Of a stretch of DNA of 10,863 nucleotides, positions 7,743 through 10,863 are shown piece by piece. The position numbers and the translations under genes were made by a program. The number at the start of each line of letters is the position of its first letter. The first letter of the stretch is position 1. Source of the DNA: JALOAT01 sp041677345 (GTDB lineage: Bacteria > Pseudomonadota > Gammaproteobacteria > Thiohalomonadales > Thiohalomonadaceae); assembly GCA_041677345.1 (NCBI GenBank), contig JBAYQE010000091.1:1-10863 (forward strand), written 5' to 3'. A model generated the notes under the pieces. It had not been told where the DNA came from. It was given only the letters and a program-made list of their open reading frames with translations, and ran no database searches.

Positions 7743-9470
7743 TCAGCGGTCCACGTCGGCCATGACGAAGTCAATGCTGCCGAGAATGGCGATAAGGTCG
7801 GCAATCATGAGGCCACGGCTCAAAAATGGAATCATCTGCAGGTGTGGAAACGACGGCGTACGAATGCGCGTGCGGTAGGAATTCACGCCGCCATCGCTGA
7901 TGAGATAAAAACTGTTGATGCCTTTGGTGGCCTCCACCGGGTACTCGGCTTCTCCCGGCGGTATCACCGGCCCCCAGCTCACGCCCAGGAAGTGGTGAAT
8001 GAGGGTCTCGATGTCATGCAGGGTGTGCTCCTTCATCGGCGGCGTGGCCAACGGGTGCTCGGCCCGGTACGGTCCTTCCGGCATGTTCTCCAGGCACTGG
8101 CGCACGATACGCAGGCTCTGGCGGATCTCCGCGGCGCGCACCACGCACCGATCGTAGGAATCACCGTTGGGCGCGACCGGCACGTCGAATTCGAATTGAT
8201 CGTAGCCGCCATAGGGGCGGCGTTTGCGCAGGTCGAAGCCCAGGCCGGTGGCGCGCAGCCCGGGACCGGTCACACCCCATTCGACGGCGCTGTTGGTGTC
8301 GTAGGCACCGACACCCACGCTGCGCGCCTTGACGATGCGGTTGTCGATCACCATGCGGTCGTATTCGTCCATGCGCGGCGGCAGATAGTCCACGAACTCC
8401 CGCACCAGCCGGTCCCAGCCGCGCGGCAGGTCCTGGGCCACACCACCGATACGGAACCAGTTTGGATGCATGCGCCCGCCGCATACGGCCTCGATGATCC
8501 CGAACAGGCGCTCGCGATCGGTGAACATGTAGAACACCGGCGACAGCTGGCCGATGTCCTGGGCGAAGGTGCCGTAGAACACCAGGTGGCTGGCGATGCG
8601 GAACAGCTCCGCCACCATGACCCGGATCACCTGCGCACGCGGAGGCACCTCGATACCCGCCAGCTTTTCCACAGCGAGCAGGTACGGCAGGTTATTCATC
8701 GCGCCCCCGAGGTAATCCACCCGATCGGTGTAGGGGATGTATGTGTGCCAGCTCTGTCGCTCCCCCATCTTCTCTGCAGCGCGGTGGTGGAATCCGATGT
8801 CGGGCACCGCCTCGACGATTTCCTCCCCGTCCAGTTGCAGCATGATGCGGAACACCCCGTGCACACTGGGGTGGTTGGGACCGAGATTGAGAAACATGAA
8901 ATCCGTGCCGCCGCGTTGGCGTTCCAGTCCCCAGTCCTCGGGGCGAAAACGCAACAACTCCTCCTGGTGCGCCTGTTTTTCGTCCGGCAGCGAAAACACA
9001 CCGCACTCGGTGGCGCGCGTCGGGTGTTCCTTGCGCAGCGGATGACCTTCCCACCAGGGCGGCAGCAAGATGCGGCGCAGGTTTGGGTGGCCCTCGAATT
9101 GCACCCCGAACATGTCGAACGCTTCCCTTTCGTACCAGTCCGCCGCCGGCCACAGGTCCACGATGCTGCGTGCCCATAATGCCTGTTCGAAAAGCGGCAG
9201 CTTGAGACGCACGCTCGCCGCCGAGTCCACCGCTAGCAAGTGATACACGAGCGTGAAGTCGCCCTCGGGCTGCCCCTCGCGATGGGCGCGCAGACGCTCG
9301 TCCACGGCGGTGAGATCGTAGAGCATGGGATAGCGCGGTTTGAGGCCGGCAAGTACCGCACGCACCTGCTCACGCGCCAGCCAGAACGTGGGAATGCCGT
9401 CAGCGGTGGGCTGCTCCACCACCGCCGTCCCTGCAAGCCGTGCGACCTCGTCCCTGATTACCGGTTCCAT
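7743..9470 (-). CDS. nuoCD: NADH-quinone oxidoreductase fused subunit C/D
   Basis: Single polypeptide joining NuoC and NuoD, as in E. coli and Pseudomonas; it forms part of the quinone-reducing module with NuoB, NuoH and NuoI. It has 575 residues (E. coli about 600). The NuoC domain spans about 1-150 and ends with its signature REAFDMFGVQFEGHPNLRRI (115-134) and WEGHPLRKEHP. A linker of about 35 residues leads to the NuoD domain, which opens with FLNLGPNHPSVHGVFR (193-208), including His200 and the quinone-site His204. It continues with YIPYTDRVDYLGG (Tyr247) and ends FVMADVDR as in E. coli. The frame is open for 64 codons upstream to an ATG at 9662, but those residues look unlike any NuoC. 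The ATG at 9468-9470 has GGGA about 8 nt upstream and a family-like N-terminus. Confidence 0.97.
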   Translation of the reverse strand: MEPVIRDEVARLAGTAVVEQPTADGIPTFWLAREQVRAVLAGLKPRYPMLYDLTAVDERLRAHREGQPEGDFTLVYHLLAVDSAASVRLKLPLFEQALWARSIVDLWPAADWYEREAFDMFGVQFEGHPNLRRILLPPWWEGHPLRKEHPTRATECGVFSLPDEKQAHQEELLRFRPEDWGLERQRGGTDFMFLNLGPNHPSVHGVFRIMLQLDGEEIVEAVPDIGFHHRAAEKMGERQSWHTYIPYTDRVDYLGGAMNNLPYLLAVEKLAGIEVPPRAQVIRVMVAELFRIASHLVFYGTFAQDIGQLSPVFYMFTDRERLFGIIEAVCGGRMHPNWFRIGGVAQDLPRGWDRLVREFVDYLPPRMDEYDRMVIDNRIVKARSVGVGAYDTNSAVEWGVTGPGLRATGLGFDLRKRRPYGGYDQFEFDVPVAPNGDSYDRCVVRAAEIRQSLRIVRQCLENMPEGPYRAEHPLATPPMKEHTLHDIETLIHHFLGVSWGPVIPPGEAEYPVEATKGINSFYLISDGGVNSYRTRIRTPSFPHLQMIPFLSRGLMIADLIAILGSIDFVMADVDR

Positions 9471-9577
9471 GAAAGATTCCCGGCGTTGCCGGACAGGGTG
9501 GGGAAGGATGATCGGCCGCGAGTGTACGCGCGGCAGCACAGCACACGCTGCAAGACTGCACGATATCCTTCTTCCAC
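9458..9577 (-). CDS. Possible 39-residue leader ORF ahead of nuoCD (doubtful)
   Basis: A strong Shine-Dalgarno sequence (AAGGAGGA, 9582-9589) lies in the nuoB-nuoCD gap, and the GTG 4 nt after it (9575-9577) opens 39 codons ending TAA at 9458-9460, 13 nt inside nuoCD. The predicted peptide begins VEEGYRAVLQRVLCCRAYTR and has no domain, signal peptide or membrane segment that I recognise. Its codon use is less GC3-rich than that of the nuo genes. Overlap with the nuoCD start would allow translational coupling. The site and frame are seen directly; that it is translated is only inference from the strong ribosome site, and it may be a chance ORF. Confidence 0.2.
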   Translation of the reverse strand: MEEGYRAVLQRVLCCRAYTRGRSSFPTLSGNAGNLSWNR

Positions 9578-9619
9578 CCGTTCCTCCTTGATCGGTGCCG
9601 TCATCCCCCCAAAGGCGAC

Positions 9620-9654
9620 CTGGCGCAGCGACTGTCACCGGTCCTTTGCGCCAG
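9620..9654 (-). promoter_or_regulatory. Perfect 8-bp hairpin in the nuoB-nuoCD gap
   Basis: CTGGCGCA and TGCGCCAG form a perfect 8-bp inverted repeat around a 19-nt loop, 62 nt past the nuoB stop. No U-run follows on either strand, so it does not look like an intrinsic terminator. The CAAAGG that overlaps its 5' arm could instead pair with CCTTTG just downstream (9609-9614), so an alternative fold is possible. It could stabilise the nuoAB 3' end or mark a processing site; that is inference. Confidence 0.4.
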
Positions 9655-9716
9655 TGCGACATTCATTGGCCAGCGTGGTCCGCCACCCGCAACCCGTCCG
9701 TTTCGACGGAACACAT

Positions 9717-10334
9717 TCACACAGCATCGGGCCCCCGCAGATCGGTGGCGCGCAGGCGCTTGGGGCTGAGCAGGTCACGGCGGCTGGGCATATCGCGACG
9801 CTCCACGCCCTGCGGACCGACCAGCCACGACAGCGGACGCCGCTCGGATCCCACGGATTCCTGCAACAACAGCAGTCCTTCCATGAGCGCCTCCGGCCGT
9901 GGTGGGCAACCGGGCACGTAGACATCCACCGGCAGGAAGGTGTCCACGCCCTGCACCACGCTGTACACGTCGTACATACCGCCGGAATTGGCGCAGGACC
10001 CCATGGAGATCACCCAGCGCGGCTCCATCATCTGGTCGTACAGACGGCGAATCACCGGTGCCATTTTGTTGAACACGGTACCGGCCACCACCATCACATC
10101 CGCTTCACGCGGGCTTGCCCGGATCACCTCGGCACCGAAACGGGCAATGTCGAAGCGGCTGGTGAGGCTGGTGGCCATTTCCACATAACAGCAGGACAGG
10201 CCGAAGTTGAAGGGCCATAGTGAATTCTTGCGGCCCCAGGCCACCAGATCCGCGAGGCCGGCGAGCAGGACGCTGCGGCCGACGCCGGGCTCCAGCCCTG
10301 CATCGGTGTGCGTGGAGGTAAGTGTCCAGTGCAT
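9717..10334 (-). CDS. nuoB: NADH-quinone oxidoreductase subunit B (cluster N2)
   Basis: Connecting subunit of complex I that holds the terminal cluster N2 and donates electrons to quinone. The 205-residue protein (E. coli 220) shows the N2 ligands: the tandem pair Cys48-Cys49 in FGLSCCYVEMA, Cys114 in MGSCANSGGMY and Cys143 in VYVPGCPPRPEAL. The block ARFGAEVIRASPREADVMVV (64-83) is also typical of the family. The ATG follows the nuoA stop directly (TGA-ATG) and has a strong ribosome site, GGAGGAGG, 6 nt upstream inside the end of nuoA. After its stop the operon is interrupted by 246 non-coding bases before nuoCD. Identity is secure and the gene appears intact. Confidence 0.98.
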   Translation of the reverse strand: MHWTLTSTHTDAGLEPGVGRSVLLAGLADLVAWGRKNSLWPFNFGLSCCYVEMATSLTSRFDIARFGAEVIRASPREADVMVVAGTVFNKMAPVIRRLYDQMMEPRWVISMGSCANSGGMYDVYSVVQGVDTFLPVDVYVPGCPPRPEALMEGLLLLQESVGSERRPLSWLVGPQGVERRDMPSRRDLLSPKRLRATDLRGPDAV

Positions 10335-10694
10335 TCAGTGCCTCCTCCGCAGGGTGGACCAGTCCAGTGCACCCACGCGCCACAGGTACACCAGGCCACC
10401 GAGCAACAGGATGATGAATACCGCCGCCTCGGCAAGCCCCATCAGACCCGCTTCGCGCGCGGCCACGGCCCAGGCGAACAGGAACGCCGCTTCCAGATCG
10501 AAGATCACGAAAAACACCGCGACCAGATAAAACCGCGCGGAGACCCGCAGGCGCGCATCCGAAACCACGGGCATGCCGGATTCGTAGGGCTTGTCGGTGG
10601 CGCGCCCGTGCGTGCGCTCGCCGAGCAGCCAGGAGAGCCACAGCATGGCGCCGAGCATGGCGAAAACCAGGACGGCGAAGATCACAAGTTCCAT
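10335..10694 (-). CDS. nuoA: NADH-quinone oxidoreductase subunit A
   Basis: Small membrane subunit of complex I at the arm junction and, in this cluster, the first gene of the operon. The 119-residue protein has three hydrophobic segments (about 3-24, 55-78 and 85-107). The conserved loop KPYESGMP (35-42) follows the first helix, and FDLEAAFLFAWA has the acidic pair Asp66/Glu68 equivalent to the functionally important acidic residues of E. coli NuoA. The length is slightly shorter than E. coli (147), mainly at the N-terminus. The ATG at 10692-10694 has GAGG 7 nt upstream. The 3' end abuts nuoB with no spacer. Identity is secure. Confidence 0.97.
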   Translation of the reverse strand: MELVIFAVLVFAMLGAMLWLSWLLGERTHGRATDKPYESGMPVVSDARLRVSARFYLVAVFFVIFDLEAAFLFAWAVAAREAGLMGLAEAAVFIILLLGGLVYLWRVGALDWSTLRRRH

Positions 10695-10831
10695 GCCCAG
10701 GCCTCGCGTTGCGCATCGGGTACACGAGAAGACGCCCGCGGACGTTCCGTCCGGGAATCACCTGCGGGCTAGTATCAAGGTAGCCAAGGCCACCGTGGCC
10801 GGCCATCGGACACGGAACACGCGCTGACACC
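10695..10831 (-). promoter_or_regulatory. Upstream region of the nuo operon (promoter expected here)
   Basis: No confident gene covers this stretch, and the operon promoter should lie here or further right. I see no good sigma-70 pair; the best -10-like hexamer on the minus strand is GATACT (10772-10777), without a matching -35. Two symmetrical sequences are present: a 13-nt inverted repeat GGCCAC-n-GTGGCC (10788-10800), which could be a binding site, and a 6-bp hairpin CGGACG/CGTCCG with a 3-nt loop (10739-10753), which would sit in the leader RNA. All three minus-strand frames stay open from the window edge for a while, so the tail of an upstream gene cannot be excluded. Confidence 0.35.
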
Positions 10832-10863
10832 ATGACCCCCACGCCAATCCTGGATCCGGGCCG
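10832..10863 (+). CDS. Possible start of a divergent gene (only about 10 codons visible)
   Basis: An ATG on the plus strand at 10832-10834 opens a frame reading MTPTPILDPG and then, probably, R at the window edge. The phrase DPGR near an N-terminus recalls phospholipase D-family proteins, but ten residues are far too few to assign it. There is no clear ribosome site upstream. If real, the gene would be divergent from nuoA, with 137 bp between the two starts. This is weak evidence. Confidence 0.2.
   Translation, partial: MTPTPILDPG

Noticed and set aside
7710..9179. 489-codon plus-strand open frame antisense to nuoCD
   Set aside because: A mirror of the codon bias of nuoCD; no recognisable motifs or plausible start context.
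9524..9553. Possible nuoCD promoter (TTGCAG and TACACT on the minus strand)
   Set aside because: The spacing is 21 bp, too long for a sigma-70 promoter, and both boxes are imperfect.
9471..9662. 64-codon N-terminal extension of NuoCD to an ATG at 9662
   Set aside because: No ribosome site, residues unlike any NuoC N-terminus, and the ATG at 9468-9470 has a suitable GGGA and a family-like start.
9697..9710. Hairpin TCCGT/ACGGA just after the nuoB stop, considered as a terminator
   Set aside because: Only a 5-bp stem with a 4-nt loop and no U-run on the minus strand; too weak to call.
9240..10220. 326-codon plus-strand open frame across nuoB and the nuoB-nuoCD gap
   Set aside because: Mostly antisense to conserved nuoB and the start of nuoCD, His-rich composition, no domain recognised.
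10105..10842. 245-codon minus-strand frame overlapping nuoA and nuoB
   Set aside because: It reads the conserved nuoA and nuoB in the wrong frame; Arg/Ala/Gly-rich shadow product.
1..10863. Mobile elements, CRISPR arrays, tRNA or rRNA genes, defence or toxin-antitoxin genes
   Set aside because: No terminal inverted repeats with a transposase, no regularly spaced repeats, no tRNA-like cloverleaf and no such proteins seen; essentially all sequence is accounted for by nuo genes.

Overview
This window is most of a bacterial nuo operon, encoding the proton-pumping NADH:quinone oxidoreductase (respiratory complex I). Every confidently called gene lies on the minus strand, so transcription runs from high to low coordinates: nuoA, nuoB, nuoCD (fused), nuoE, nuoF, nuoG, nuoH, nuoI, nuoJ, nuoK and the first 261 codons of nuoL, which runs off the left edge. 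nuoM and nuoN would be expected beyond that edge but are not visible.

The DNA is GC-rich. The fused NuoC-NuoD polypeptide, an 883-residue NuoG whose sequence resembles the Escherichia coli protein along its whole length (including the extra N7-type cysteine set), and the gene order all indicate the E. coli/Pseudomonas type of complex I. A GC-rich gammaproteobacterium is the most likely source. Genus cannot be named from this window.

Layout along the transcript: an upstream region of about 137 bp (10695-10831) separates nuoA from a possible, very short divergent gene start at the right edge. nuoA and nuoB abut (TGA-ATG). A 246-bp non-coding gap (9471-9716) follows nuoB and carries a perfect 8-bp hairpin and a possible 39-codon leader ORF. 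nuoCD, nuoE and nuoF are packed tightly. A 175-bp gap (5795-5969) between nuoF and nuoG holds a convincing intrinsic-terminator-like structure preceded by another hairpin and followed by two small hairpins next to the nuoG start. From nuoG to nuoK the genes overlap or nearly touch, mostly by ATGA overlaps, and nuoL follows after 23 bp.

NuoE, NuoF and NuoG form the NADH-dehydrogenase arm (FMN and most Fe-S clusters). NuoB, NuoCD and NuoI form the connecting arm that carries electrons to quinone (N6a, N6b, N2). NuoA, NuoH, NuoJ, NuoK and NuoL are membrane subunits for quinone access and proton translocation. Cofactor ligands and key charged membrane residues that I checked are all present, so the complex looks functional.

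I found no mobile element, CRISPR array, RNA gene or undescribed protein system. What is unusual is the non-coding sequence: the terminator-like element inside the operon, and structured gaps exactly at the nuoB/nuoCD and nuoF/nuoG junctions.
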